DNA of 64,000 nucleotides from Perca fluviatilis (taxonomy: Eukaryota > Chordata > Actinopteri > Perciformes > Percidae), in the NCBI RefSeq assembly GCF_010015445.1, contig NC_053112.1:32947998-33011997 (forward strand), given 5' to 3'. A program made the translations under genes and the position numbers. Below, one piece after another: positions 42,191 through 54,621 of this stretch (within the stretch, counting starts at the first letter, position 1; each line of letters starts with the position of its first letter). Below the pieces are notes generated by a model that was given only the letters and a program-made list of their open reading frames with translations, had not been told where the DNA came from and ran no database searches.

Positions 42191-44942
42191 GGTCGAAATG
42201 TAAGAAATGCACAATGCAGTAAAGTGGTTGTTTAACAAACCCAGAGTAGCCGGTCTCATGATTAACTACAGAGCACATTATGGCGCAAAATGCCGCTCTA
42301 TCTTGTTTCCTTTGTTAGTTAGCATCTGTGTCACTAAGAGCACTGAGAAGCTAATGCTAAGTGAGCGGCTAATGGGTCTTTGAACAACAAATGTAGCTGC
42401 AGGATACGGTTTTAATGTGTTAATTTTGTGAATGAGATAAATGAGGGGTAGCGGCCAGCAGGAACCTGACCAGATCACACAGACGACAATTACAACCACT
42501 TAGCAAGACAAAAGGCCAGGAAGCAGAAACTGAGGAGAAATAGGCTGGCTGTTATATCCCTGACATTATGGATATGAGGGCACATTGGGCTTCAGTTATT
42601 AAAGATTTAACTTAAAGCAGAATTATTGCACAAATAGAGGGTTTAAGTTAAAATGAAAACAAAATGTCATTGTTTTTGGCGGTTCTTTAATGTGTTACAT
42701 TAAAAAAAACAGTAATCTATATTTTTATGATAAAGCTGGATCAGATGACTGTGTGTAATGTGAAAGGAGTTGCTCATAGTGACACATCCACAGAGTTATC
42801 ACCCAACTCTGCAGTTTCCCTCAACTTTTCAGGGTTATTAGTAGCGTCGTCTTCAAAAACAGAGCTAAAAAAATAAATTTGGTGTACCGTCTGCTCCAAT
42901 AACAAATGCTTGATACAACACAAGGCATCTACAATAAATAAAAAATGACCGGTACTTCTTCGAAGTCTCTTTGTTTGTTACGGTCTAACACGCTTTCTTT
43001 TGAGCTGTCCCTCCCTACACTGTTCAACAAGAAAGATGCCATCAAAATACCATTTCCCTGTGCCTTTAAACTGTCACTTTAATCCACTCTCTCATTGTTC
43101 ACACACTTTGTCTTCAGGCTTTGTTTCATCTTTTTCTCTTGGGCTGCTTTTCGTTTTTCTTCTTCCACTTAGTTTACAGCCTTTTTCTACATAAACTTGA
43201 ATCGGAGCAATTACTCTCCTGTCCCGCTCTAATAGCTGTGGTTAAGACGGAAAACAAGCCCCTTTTCTCTGCCCGCCTTTCAGTCACAGGATCGAAGATG
43301 GCTCGAGAGGGTGTATATGGGAGCAGCACTGACAGCGGCACATACACGAAGACCGAACTAACAGCTCTGCACTGTCACTGCCAGGTGCTGCCTCACATGG
43401 AGAATCTGGCTCTGAGAACTTCAGAAAAACTCTGTGCCCCACAAAAACTCAGTGATGACCTCTCGACTCTTGGAATAGGCTGCTGTCACCTGGGTAGTAA
43501 TTACCTGCCAATCAGGGCAGTAGATGGACCTGCAAAGAAAAAGGGGTGGCAGTCAAAGATCAGGCTCAGTCACTGCGATGAAAAGTAAGGGAGAAAAAGA
43601 AAAATGAGGAAGAGATCGCGGGCGAGGTGTAGGAAAAAAAACGATAGAGAAGCTCATTATGAGGCCTGTGTCAGAGACACAGCTGTCACAACAGCACAGG
43701 GAGACTGAGACGGTCTGGCTGGAAACACACTCTCGTGCCTCATCTATGGATGCCAATTTTGGGGGCTTTCATCTGGGGATGCCATTGTGCTCCATTTTAG
43801 GGCTCTGATACTGTACACTTGCTATTGTACAAGACAAACTGCAAGGAATACATCAGTGCTTGCTGCTGTCGAGCAGATGATTAGAAAGAAAAGAGAATAC
43901 GGAACAAGGACTGAAAACTGGGCTACATCTTTAAATAATGTTTTGCCAATAGATAAGGACTATTTTTGGAAAGATTAGAGGATATTATAAATGATCACTG
44001 ATGGTTAATTGATTGCATTGTTTCTTTATAACCGTGTTGTCAGAAAATAAAGTTTCTCTTCTTTGACAGCCCATTGATGTGAAGCAGAATTCTCTTCTTC
44101 TGTTGGATTTATTATTTAGGCCCGACCATAAATATTGCATTGCTCGTAGTTCCTGGAGTGTTGATCCCGACTGCGCATCATCTTTGACTTTCAGGCACTG
44201 TCACTGAGTTTGTGTAGAAAATGGCAGCTGTCTCCAGTATGTTTAAATGGAATTTGTTTTGGCTGCAGGTTGTGAATTTTAGTGTCAATACTTAGTAGAA
44301 CACAAAGTTTTGCAAAATAAGAAGACTAAACAAAAAATACAAACGGGGCTTCCATGCTTGGAATACTGATTGTTGGATTGGGGATTTACATTTTCTATAG
44401 AAAAGTCAAACAAAAGTGCAAAACCTTGAAAGCCTTCGAGGAAAGACTGTCCCAAAGAATGCACTGTTATACCCAGCTTCAATTGATTAATGCGTCTCGC
44501 CTCTCTCTATGACAACATGCTTTTCCGCCCGCCCTTTGAGTGTGGCCATTTGGAACAGCTATAAACACTTGACGTGGTCGGGCAACACGTTTGTTTCAGG
44601 CATACCTTGCCAGATGTCAAAACACTGCATGGTGGTTTATGTTTTATAACACTACAAGATGGAAGCGTACATGTCAAAGTTAGCCAAGTTCACCTACTTT
44701 GCTGGACAACCCTGCATTTTTTTTAGCCAGAGCCCTCTGCATAACGCACCCTAGCTTTGCTAATGCAGTGGTCTCTGAAATAAATGAGAGCGCTTATGGT
44801 TCAGGGCTGTCCCACGGCAAAATCAACAAGTGCTTTAGGTCTCTCTCGTAAACTTTTGAGCCCCAACTGCACTTTCTGTAAATCAGTGTTAAATTCAAAG
44901 TGTTGTAATAATGAAAACGATGGCAGTGGAAATCCAAAATCA
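42191..44942. other. unannotated stretch
   Basis: No gene is supported. A frame at 43121-43588 has a good initiation context at an inner ATG (near 43297) but no recognisable domain. Confidence 0.45.
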
Positions 44943-45562
44943 TTAAAGGTCCAATATGTAATATATTTAGTGTAATAAATCCCAAAATGACCCCAGTGTG
45001 TCATCAGATATTAAGGAAACATGCTAAGATACACTATCTTACAATGCTAATGCCAGTATTTTCTCCTTTTGAAATTTCCGTTCCGTGACGAAATTTCTGT
45101 TTGTGTTTTGGCCTGTGTGTTGTTATCAACTGCCCAGTTTGACAGCCAGGCCGGGTTGCCAGAAATCCAGCGTGCTACAGCTGTAACGTTAGTACAGCCA
45201 TAAAAGCAGCAAACAAACAAACGGGATCAACGGAGATAGCTTCTATCCAACCTAAAAATTTCTGCATGTTTCTAACAGTTGCGTGACCAGAGACGTAACA
45301 AACCCCGGGTAAATATTGGAGATGTATTTGAAAGATGGAGACAACTTACAGCCCAAAAGGACGCTGAGTTGGCTAATTTCCTCCTGAACAGGTAGCTAAG
45401 CGTCACTTTCAGGCTAATTTATCGCGACTACAAGGGACGGGCATTTTATGTCATTTCAACATTTGTGTGCTCACATTGAATTATATAGCTAGAGTACCCA
45501 AGTTGGTTATTCGCAAAAACAATTGAGACACAGCCAGTAAAGTGATCCTGACTGGTCTTGGC
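44943..45562 (+). mobile_element. left part of a TTAA-ended element (TTAAAGGTCCAATATG)
   Basis: It starts TTAAAGGTCCAATATGTAAT and continues through phrases I recognise from a fish repeat (GACAGCCAGGCCGGGTTGCC, CAAACAAACGGGATCAACGG, GGAGACAACTTACAGCCCAA). The likely matching right end, TATTATATATTGCACC before TTTTAA, lies at 48107-48134. The two ends are imperfect inverted repeats. Pairing them across 3.2 kb is inference. No coding frame. Confidence 0.6.
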
Positions 45563-45780
45563 TAGTGATGGGACGTTTGACACCGAGGCACTGAAGCTTC
45601 GATTACTCCCGCTAAGCACACTGGTTCGAAACAGTGTTGGAGCTTGTATCGAATTGAAATAAGCACGTGACTGATGACGTCCGAGGCTTTGAACGTCACT
45701 GAAACTCCTGAAGGGTTTGCTGGATTCATGTCGATGCGTGCTTACCAACGGCCCGTTAGAATTCACTGGAACACTGTGGG
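45563..45780. mobile_element. hAT-like fragment, TAGTGATGGGACG end
   Basis: It starts TAGTGATGGGACGTTTGACA, then CACACTGGTTCGAAACAGTG and TATCGAATTGAAATAAGCAC. The start is hAT-like, but I could not find the opposite terminus or a target duplication. It lies immediately after the left part of the TTAA-ended element and may have inserted in it. Confidence 0.45.
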
Positions 45781-45987
45781 GTTTATGAGTGTGGCTTGCA
45801 ATTTATTTGATTAGCCTATTAATGGAAATTAGCCTACTTATTTACTTTACTTAAATTAGCATTGTTGCTGCAGTTTATTGAATCCAGCTTAGCTTAATTA
45901 AACATACTTACATTAAAATCCTGATCACAGTAGTTTATATTATTATATTATAGTGTTATATTCAAACATTCAAACGTAGGCTTTATC
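45781..45987. other. unannotated AT-rich stretch
   Basis: Nothing recognised. Confidence 0.5.
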
Positions 45988-46500
45988 TATCTATAAATTG
46001 CAGGAACGTCTTTGTGTGTGTGTGGGGGGGTGGGGGGTTGTTATGCGCATATCTCTCGAACCGTTAGTCCGATGGATTTCAAACTTGACAGGTGTCCTGC
46101 TACGGGCACGAATAAGTGACGTTGTATGGATTAGAAATGCAAAAGATATCATTAAATGTATCGGTAAAAGAAGCACACATTTTGGCGCTCTAGCCGCTGG
46201 CCACTCCCCCTCTCACACTGAGGACCAGCGACAGAAAGCAGCAGAGCTTTGGCAGCTAAAATGTGGCATACACCTCAGACCCACAAAAATGTGCAAAGTT
46301 GCACTACTTTGGACTGTCTTTGACTTTGAATAAACAAATGACAATTCCCGAATTTAAGGATGTTTCAGAATCCCACACATGCAAAGCACAACCACAGACA
46401 ACAAGTGCAGACAGAGCGTGATGCCAGTTATAGGCAGGCTATCTATTTTATAAAACGAGACGTATCTGTATGTGTGTCCGTGTTTGGGGGAAGGTAACCT
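45988..46500. repeat. unclassified dispersed repeat, two related starts
   Basis: CTATCTATAAATTGCAGGAACGTC (45984) and CTATCTATTTTATAAAACGAGACGT (46440) begin in the same way and are each followed by a GTGTGTG / GGGG stretch. Between them are phrases such as ATATCTCTCGAACCGTTAGT and GGATTTCAAACTTGACAGGT that I recall as repetitive in fish. The class (Helitron-like is possible) is unproven. Confidence 0.4.
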
Positions 46501-47399
46501 GCACATCAGCAGACACCACATGCAGAACGCTTTAGAACAGCAGGGGGACTCTTTTCCTGCTATTGTATTAAATTGCTGTGAGCTGGCAGAACATAACGTA
46601 GCATAATCTCGTATATTCCTTCACAGCGCTGTGCAATGCGAGAAAATCTCAGAGTTGAATCGGGCAGATACATCAGTTTTCATCAGACTCACCCTGGGTC
46701 AGGTTAATTAAGTCGCCAAAATAACCCCGCTAATCAAATCCTTATATCATCATTAACCGTCAAGCCACTAAACTTGTATGGAAATGAACACGTCTGCTGA
46801 AATGTTAAATTTATTAACAATCTGACACGAGACAACTCTCTCTCTCTCTCTCTCTCTCTCTCTGCGTGCGTGCGTGCACACACGCATGCACACACATGCA
46901 CGGTCCAGTTCTGGTGGTTGATGAACGCAGATATGTGCTGATTAGTTCTCAGTTCGGGCCAGGTGGGTAGCGCACTGCCATGAGTCCATGAGGCTAATGT
47001 CTGATTGCTCCACATTTTTATATAAAATAATAAATATTTTGTGATTACATTCTGAATCTGCAGCGTTCTCTGTCAGGTAAATACAGTGGTAGGCTACAGT
47101 AGTCTGATGTAGAAGTAGCCTACACTGTAAGTAGGCTATAAAGTGGAGTTACATATGAAATGGTTTGGGGTCCTTCTGTAAGTCATTTTGGTTTTGATGA
47201 ATTCTACAAGCAGCAATACCACAGGCCAAGTAATCGCCCGTTCCAAACAGGCACGTTTTCAATGGACACTGCACTAGTATATTTAATTCCGTCATGTCAT
47301 GTTCATGTCACTTAATTCAAGTTCAGTCAAGTCATGCCATATGCATGTGTCCATTCTGTCTCTCCTATGTTCATGTTGTAAGCTTCGTTTGGCTGTGTC
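46501..47399. other. unannotated stretch with low-complexity core
   Basis: (CT)n at 46836-46862 is followed by GCGTGCGTGC and mixed CACACGCATGCA. Several GTAGGCTA/TAGCCTAC words lie at 47084-47146, and CATGT words at 47290-47380. No gene. Confidence 0.45.
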
Positions 47400-48134
47400 A
47401 AGTTCATAGCCGCGGTCATGTCTGGTGACTGACCACCAGATGTCACTGTGTTGTCTTCGATGTCGTCCTGGCTAACGCCACCATGCTAACCCTGCTAACT
47501 GCTAACGTTACTGGAGGACCAGGCAAGAGGGCCACGGCTGTTTACAACGTGTAGCCTGTTCAGCAGCCGTAGCCGACAACGGTGAGTTATTTTAAGCCAA
47601 GAGAGGGGGGCTGTAAATCGGGAAGAGACGACCGTGAGTTTGCAGTGTGTTTAGCGATTGTTGCCGTAACTCTAAGCCAATAAAGTGTGTTCAGTCGGGT
47701 GGAGAGGACGGCAAGGTAGTGTTATTTTTAGCGGTTCCTACCATAATTCTAAGCTGAGGAAGTGTGTCTGTCCGTCAGGTGGAGAGGACAGCGAGGTTGT
47801 TGTGTTTTAGCGGTTCCTACCGTAATTCTAAGCCGAAAAAAGTATGTCTGTCAGTTGGGTACAGAGCTCCGCGTGAGCACCGGCTTTAATGACTGTCAGT
47901 ATAGCCAGCATCTAACGTTAGCTACTCCGCTGTGCTGTGGAGTAATGTCTGGCTATGTGAGACAAGCGTCTAGCAACATTGTTGTGGATGATGTGGTTTA
48001 AGCCTGGCAACCTCCATGAACTTCGAGTCTGGGGAGGAGGGGGTGGGGGAGATGACTCTCTCCAGTATTTGTAATTTGTACTGCAGTAACTATTTTAAAC
48101 ACTAATTGTCAGTATTATATATTGCACCTTTTAA
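47400..48134 (-). mobile_element. right part of the TTAA-ended element
   Basis: The right edge reads TATTATATATTGCACC, then TTTTAA ending at 48134; its complement TTAAAAGGTGCAATATATAA resembles the start at 44943. The body includes CATGCTAACCCTGCTAACTG and CTAACGTTA words plus a four-unit minisatellite (47585-47870). The inner boundary near 47400 is approximate. The strand is relative to the terminal repeat. Confidence 0.55.
47585..47870. repeat. ~78-bp minisatellite, four units
   Basis: The anchor word TAAGCC/TAAGCT recurs at 47593, 47673, 47750 and 47829 (spacings 80, 77, 79). Between anchors the units share AGTGTGT, GTCAGGTGGAGAGGAC and TTTAGCGGTTCCTACC. Units three and four are the most alike. 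Confidence 0.85.
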
Positions 48135-49804
48135 AACACTTAGAAACATGAAAAGAGATGGCATGGACATGTTCATGCATATCACATACATCAAGCACTG
48201 TTTCAGGCCTTTTTTTTACATGAAGGCATGCATTTGTGGCCACAGGAATACCTCTCATATGTGATTTAACAGTTTTGGGATTTTGGAGCCCTTGTACCCC
48301 CTCCACTCAGGCACTTATGCTGATCATGTATGTGGTGGCATTCAAAGTCTGCGAGTGCTTAGTGCTTAAAGTGGAGACTGGAACTTGGCAACACTCTCAT
48401 TGGAAGGCAAAGGAGCAGCATAATGCCCTCTGACCTCTTATTTTGGCAGAAAGAGCAGCTTCCTGTTTATTTGCACTCTTGAAGGCGGACAGACAAGGAA
48501 CAGGTGGACGGACTGAGGATCAGTGACCTGTGACGGACTGTGGATACACCTGCTGAAGCTGCAGGCAAAACAGACTGATAGGTGTAGTGGTACCACACAG
48601 ATGAACCCAAAAGAGCAGACATGAAATGAGCGACAAACGGCCACTAAAACAGGAAGGCTGCAAGCACAAGAATTGTTTCATTTTATTTCAGTGTTGCAAA
48701 TGAATAATTTCATACCAGTGTTGCAATAGCCAACGGCAATAACACTCTGTAGAGAATTAGCAACAGTGAGGTTTATTTCACCTCTAAGTTAAGCACTTAT
48801 CACTTCGAAATCATCCATGCTTGGCCGTGGCCGCTATGTTAATCAAATAACACGTAAAAACAAGTGTCAGTAATGTTTTTGAATTTCATCACGTCTCCAC
48901 CAGTGTGGCAAGTGGCCATGTTTAATTCATAGTTTCCTCTAAATGATGTAGAGGGCAGCGCTCAATATTGCTCTGGACAACGGCAGGCAACTTGAAATGA
49001 TGAAAAACACACTAATTGTCATTTCCTTCGTTTTAGGTTTCATGATTTCTTGTCAAAGACCACACTCGTGAGAAATGGGCGCTTCATTTCAGGCCATTCA
49101 GGCTGTTTAGATCATAGCCTCATCTCACTCCGTTACTGCCATCTTTCCATCCTCTGCTTTATCGTCTGTCTCATTGTGATTGCTGTTCCTCCTTCCTTGT
49201 TCTGCTTGGCTTGCCTACTGACAAGCTGAGGGTAATGGAGATGGGTAGGAAGGCTCAGAGCGTCGCCCCCGAGCACAGAGATATGAAAAACTGAAGCTGT
49301 GAGAATTATGGTAATAGATTCATTTGGACTTATGATAGTTTGAATTTGCTACTTGCGTGTGCTCTTTTTCTTTTCTTTTTTTTATCCTCTACGACAGGAT
49401 GCAAACAGGGTATTGGAGAACGGTTGTTCTGGCAAGCAAAACAACAAGCAAACAGACCAGCAATGACTTATCATGATTTAGCAGATATAAAGCATAAAAG
49501 CGAATACATTTTGCTTAGGATACGTCTTTTTAGATTTATTAAAAAAAAAACACAATGAGCTAAGGTGTACTGAGGCATAAAAATCATATTTTAACTGTAT
49601 ATTGGAGCTGAGTGTACAATAATGGGCTTTGCCACTAAGATGTTGTAAGCATCGTACACACAGAAGAGGGTGCTGTGAGTATTGATCAGTAGGACAGATT
49701 CACTCGCAGCCTTTTCTCGAGATTGACTGGTGCCTCTTGTTTGGCAGACTTTTTATATTAAGTCTTCGCCTACTTTGTCCAAGAAAAATAGTTCTCAGCC
49801 TCTC

Positions 49805-49806
<2 letters not shown>
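48135..49806. other. unannotated stretch
   Basis: No gene recognised. Poly-T near 49377-49383 and an A run near 49541-49550. Confidence 0.5.
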
Positions 49807-49889
<83 letters not shown>

Positions 49890-49901
49890 ACACAGACACA
49901 C
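49807..49901. repeat. (CA)n microsatellite with CAGACA variants
   Basis: About 39 CA units to 49884, then CAGACACACACAGACACAC. Frames through it are artefacts. Confidence 0.97.
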
Positions 49902-51214
49902 TCTTCATCTGCTCCTGTTCCTTCCCCATCTTCTCTCCTTCCCTCAGTGCCTAAGGGTGCTCATTTTTCAACAAGCTATAGTTTGCTGTGGCCGGCTTGT
50001 GCATCACAAAAAAAACCAACACATGCAGAGTATTTGCATTATAGATCTGCAGAGGAAAACCAGCAGCGGCGGATACCTGGAGGTAATCATTGGGAAGTTA
50101 ATTTGAGGCGATTCGGGCGAGTGGCGATTGATTGTCTACCTCCTGTGTTGCTGTGATGCCCACAGGAAGGCAGCCAGTCTTCATCTGAAGCGCCTCTACA
50201 ATAAAAAAAAAACATACATCCCCATGCACACACATGTACCCCAAAGCTAAAGCAGTGAGATGAGATGTATGAGGAATACTAACAGAGCCTCGCTAGGGCT
50301 CGAGGTGAAAATACTACTCTCATTACATCAGGCATTGTAGAACTTATGTTTCTGGATGGAAGAAATAAGCAGATAGAAAAGGTGGAAACTGTGCTAGTCC
50401 TACCAATGGATAATGTAACACATATTCTGGCTATGCATCTTTCTCCACTTTGTAGAAATGCTTTCTAGAAATAGATGGCTCATAACAAGTGTCCACAGCT
50501 TTGAAAATTAGCCCTATGAGCTGTGTTTATGGATCTTTGATTAATGATGCTCCTCCCTAGCCGTATGCTCCCTAATGCAATATGTATGCATTGTTTTTCC
50601 TCCGTTTCCTCTGTGAATCTGAATGGACTGCAACTAATTACACACAAAGCAAAATGAAAAATACAAACTGCTTTCGCGCATTCAATTTGCATGAAATCTG
50701 GCTTTAATGTCACCTAATTTTAAGCTTGATTAAAAAATCTGAATAAAAGCCTCTCATGAAGATCTGCTTAATAAGGGTTGTTTGTGGGAAGATTCAAACG
50801 GCTGTGTCCTCACTTTGTTCCAAAAGACGAGTCCAAAGTGGAATCGGAGTCAAGCTGGAGTGCTTTAGCTGAGCTCGGCTGAACCTCATTATAACTTTTC
50901 AATTATAGGCTGATTGAAGTCTTGGCTACTGTAGAATCAGAAACCCTCCAACTAATCGGGGGGATTTTTAATCATTCCCTTTGGTTTAAGGGGAAACTAT
51001 GAATAAGAGAGGGTAATGAATGGCCCTGTGAACTGCAGTGCCAAACGAAAAAGTGCGCTGAATAGCGTTTTTGTTGGAGAAGTTAATGTTTTTGATAAAT
51101 AGAAATTTTCCTCATTTGAAAACAACCGAAGATGGAACTTTGTCACTTATACTTGCATACAAAACACACTCAGATCCCCTCTATGAAGTTACTGTTAACA
51201 TTTCTTGTTGAAAG
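49902..51214. other. unannotated stretch with candidate regulatory sequence
   Basis: No gene. A perfect POU octamer ATTTGCAT lies at 50032-50039 in a complex block (49990-50190) that also holds GCGATTGATTG and GGTAATCATTGG. Whether it is conserved is unknown. Confidence 0.35.
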
Positions 51215-51650
51215 TCAAATTACAACAAAGAGGCGCAGAACGACAACAAAACAAAGATGCAAAAAGACTACAAAGAGATGCTAAACGATTACAAAGGAGA
51301 CGTAAAACGACAAAAAAGAGATGTAAAATGACTTGAAAGAGAAAAAAACGACAACAGAGATGCAAAAAGACAACAAAGAGACGCAAAACGACTACAAAGA
51401 CATACTAAACGACTGCAAACATACTAAACAACTGCAAAGACATATTAACAACTGCAAAGACATACTAAACGACTACAAAGAGACGCAAAACGACTACAAA
51501 GAGACGCAAAACGACTACAAAGAGACGCTAAAGGACAACAAAGAGATGCAAATTTTACAAAGAGATGATAAACGACTTTAAAGAGATGCAAAATGACTAC
51601 AAAGAGATGCAAAAAAGACTGCAAAGCAAACTGACGACAAAGAGAGGCAT
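51215..51650. repeat. 21-bp minisatellite, both strands open
   Basis: The core unit is GACTACAAAGAGACGCAAAA plus C. It is clearest at 51470-51535 and more diverged outside. Because 21 is a multiple of three, long frames arise on both strands: plus-strand repeats of NDYKETQ and minus-strand repeats of CSRFASL. These are by-products of the period; there is no evidence of a gene. Confidence 0.92.
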
Positions 51651-52535
51651 TGTCTGTAGTTGTTTTGTGTCTCTTTGGCATTCATTTATTACACTGAAAA
51701 CATTTTGTAATTATTAATAATGTACAATTTATTATTGCCAAGAACCAGAGCTTTAAATGTGAGTGTTTTTTATTTTACTCATTTCCCAAATGTGCTGCAT
51801 CTGCAAAGTTCAGTCTCTGAAAAAAAAATTACATTTGTGTGCACTTTGAGAAACAGCAAAACAGCCGAAAAGCAGGACACCATTCTGCCTCTTATCTGAT
51901 ACAGGCCCGATACAGTATGTTCGGTGATGTCAACTCATCTCATCTGCTGGCAGATTATCTCATCCCACTCACTGTCTGACTGACTGACATCCCTCTATTC
52001 TGCTTCCTGTCTCCTTTGGTAGCAGTCGGCCACATGGGGAAATCTAGCATGTTTTAAGGCCGAATGTTTTGCTGTTACACACGTGGGTGTTTTTCTTTTC
52101 TTTCTTTCACACAAATGGCCTCCTCCGCTTTCCTACCACCCTCCCCTCATCTGAAAGAGTCGTCCTCCAGTGAAGTTGGTGTAAGAGCCCGGCTCAGACA
52201 ACCCAAGCCTGCCAACAGTCTGCCGCAGATTCCTCCAATCCCTCTTCACAGTCGTCTTATCCCAGGCCTCATTATCCCAAGGCTCTGGCAGTCATCAGCT
52301 GCACAGCAAACGTCTGCTGAATCCGCTCTGAACGGGCTCAGAGCATCTTCATTATGTGTCGAGCAAACTGATCGCATACATCATGGTCCGCTGGGGAGGC
52401 CTTTATGCATGCCTTAATTCACCGGGGTTTGAAGGAGTCCTCCCTGAGAGAAAAGATTCTATTTCTGTAAAACATCTGATATGCACTCATTTGCTCATTT
52501 GCTGTTTCTATGGTGAAACCAGCCTCTTCTTTCGC
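51651..52535. other. unannotated stretch
   Basis: Nothing recognised. The frame at 52064-52417 has no known domain. Confidence 0.45.
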
Positions 52536-52625
52536 TCTGTCTCTCTTTTTTTTTCTCTCTCTCTCTCTCTCTCTTTTTTTCTCTTTTTTTTTTTCTTTCT
52601 TTCTTTTTTTTCTTACTTTCTCCCC
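52536..52625. repeat. polypyrimidine tract
   Basis: Ninety bases almost entirely of C and T on the plus strand: (CT)n at 52556-52574, T runs and (CTTT)n. This could form triplex DNA. Confidence 0.93.
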
Positions 52626-53660
52626 CCTTTATTTCAAACATTAATCTTCACATTTCATTTTTGGGGGCTTTGATCACTTTTGTGTGCTGCACATCATCAT
52701 GCAAGTTGTCTCACACAGCCAGGGGCTACCATCATTATTATCAATCAAAATACAATCCCGAGCGTTGAAACACGGCAACGTCCAGCCACATTTTCCTTAA
52801 TTATACATCACAACAAAGCAGGCTTCAAAAGGTGAGGGTGTGTTTGGATGATGCACTGTACAGTCTTTGTAAGTGGACTTGAGTCTTAGGTGTCTGCTTG
52901 TCAATGTTTGAGGGCATTTGGCTTTGCTTTAAATCCAAACCCTTTATATCCTGCTCCCTCCGACGCCCTCAGCCTGCTCTCTGTTCTGACACGTTATGTC
53001 TGCCTGTGTTTGCCGTGTTTCTCTCCTCTTATTCGCCCCTTTGATGTCAGGCTTTCTCGACAGTCTGAGCTCTCCTACACTTGTCATTAGGAGCAGCACT
53101 CCCCTCCCTGTCCCCTGTATGTCTCATCTCACCGAGGGGGGGGTTTAAAGCCTCACCCAGCGACTGGCTGATCAACTCCCCAGGCAGGGTAAAATGTGAG
53201 ATATTGATATGACGCAAGCCTTTAGTGTCACTGTGGAGGAATGAAAGCAGTACAGTCTTCTTCATTAGTGCCTAATTACATTTCCTGCTTAGACTCACTC
53301 TTTTCCTTTGATGTAACACTAATTAATTGAGTTTTTTTTTTAAAGAAACTTAAGAAAATACAACATTTCTTCAGTAGCTTTGGAGAAGGATTAGCAGAAG
53401 CACCACAGTTATTATGGTTGTGATTATCTGCTCTCTAAAATAGTATTTTAGCAATTAAGGTGATTAGACAAAACGAGAACAATGAGAATCAATAACGATT
53501 ACACAACGTTTCGGGGTAAATCACTTGTCTTGGAAGCTTTATCATACTGCTGGAGAAATACATCATATCCTGCAGACTGACAGAAAGCCGTTTGGTAGCA
53601 GGAATAATGTAGCAGAGAAGAGAGGTGCAATGACTTCAGCTCACAGTGGTGGTCATGAGA
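52626..53660. other. unannotated stretch
   Basis: No gene recognised. G run at 53136-53143 and T run at 53332-53341. Confidence 0.5.
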
Positions 53661-53747
53661 GGGTCAAGATTTAAACAATTGTAGCTTAGGGTGGTGTTAC
53701 TGGCAGGGTCAAGATTTAAACAATTGTAGCTTAGGGTGGTGTTACTG
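53661..53747. repeat. tandem duplication, 45-bp period
   Basis: The 42-bp segment starting GGGTCAAGATTTAAACAATT occurs at 53661-53702 and again, identically, at 53706-53747. Zero differences suggest a very recent duplication, a polymorphism or an assembly effect. Confidence 0.96.
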
Positions 53748-54243
53748 CCTTTTTCCAGGGCTTTGAACCACATCTCACGGTCGTAATCAGGAAATGAAGT
53801 TTGCCTTGTTGTCATGTATGTAATTTTGGTCTCGTGATAACAGGCGGTCATATATAGGGGGAGACTGTAACTTTCCTTGTGCATTTCAGTAATTGTTTGG
53901 CTCCGTCACTTCCCCTCATCTGTAGACTCTACATAAACTATTCAATAATAAATTGTGAAACGGCTGTTTGCTTAACTACATGTGCATTGTTACTGTGTCT
54001 CACAAACGAATGCATTTGTGATCATTAGTTGAATTCTTCAGTGTCTTCGATTACAAGAGAAATAAACTGGATTTATATTGCATTTCACTGAACAAAATGG
54101 TTTAAAAGCAGAAACAAAAATGCAATGTAAAGTTGGATAATATTAACAGACGAGGTTTATCGCAACCACACAATGCACACTGGGTAGACTTAAGTCTGGG
54201 ACTGGGATTCCCACAAGAGGAAGGGCCAGTGATGGATAGCTTG
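53748..54243. other. unannotated stretch
   Basis: Nothing recognised. Confidence 0.5.
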
Positions 54244-54621
54244 TTAAAGGTGCTGTAAGTGATGTTGGGTGATGTCACTTCTTGTTGACGTTCGAAGTAT
54301 TGTCTAACAAAACGAGGCTAGATCACCCCTCCATCCTCCTTATCCCTTACCCTCACCCTCCCTTCCGTGTTCTAACCCCCCAACCCCCACCCCCAAATCC
54401 TTCTTGTCGGTTATTGGCTGGAACACTGTTTATGTGTCGTGGTGAAGGTTGGCGCAGTTTTTTTTTTTGCCGTTTGTGGAGCCTGGGCTGTCTACAGAGA
54501 CCGCTTTTTTACAGTGTGTTCAGGGGACAGGCAGCTATCGGATAGTGAGGAGATGTTTGCTGTATGTGACAAAAAATGTTGTAGCCTAAAAAACGGGTGA
54601 CATCGCTGAGAGCACCTTTAA
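54244..54621. mobile_element. TTAA-ended MITE (TTAAAGGTGCT family)
   Basis: 378 bp including the TTAA at both edges (54244-54247, 54618-54621). The ends TTAAAGGTGCTGTAAGTGAT and TTAAAGGTGCTCTCAGCGAT (right end, complement) match at 17 of 20 positions. The interior has C-rich and T-rich runs and no transposase. It shares TTAAAGGT with the elements at 548 and 44943. Confidence 0.85.

Noticed and set aside
43121..43588. 155-codon plus-strand frame with a good Kozak-like ATG inside
   Set aside because: No family resemblance and no supporting gene structure; length is possible by chance in 64 kb.
49737..50156. 139-codon frame over the (CA) tract
   Set aside because: Created by the dinucleotide repeat; the C-terminal part is not recognisable.
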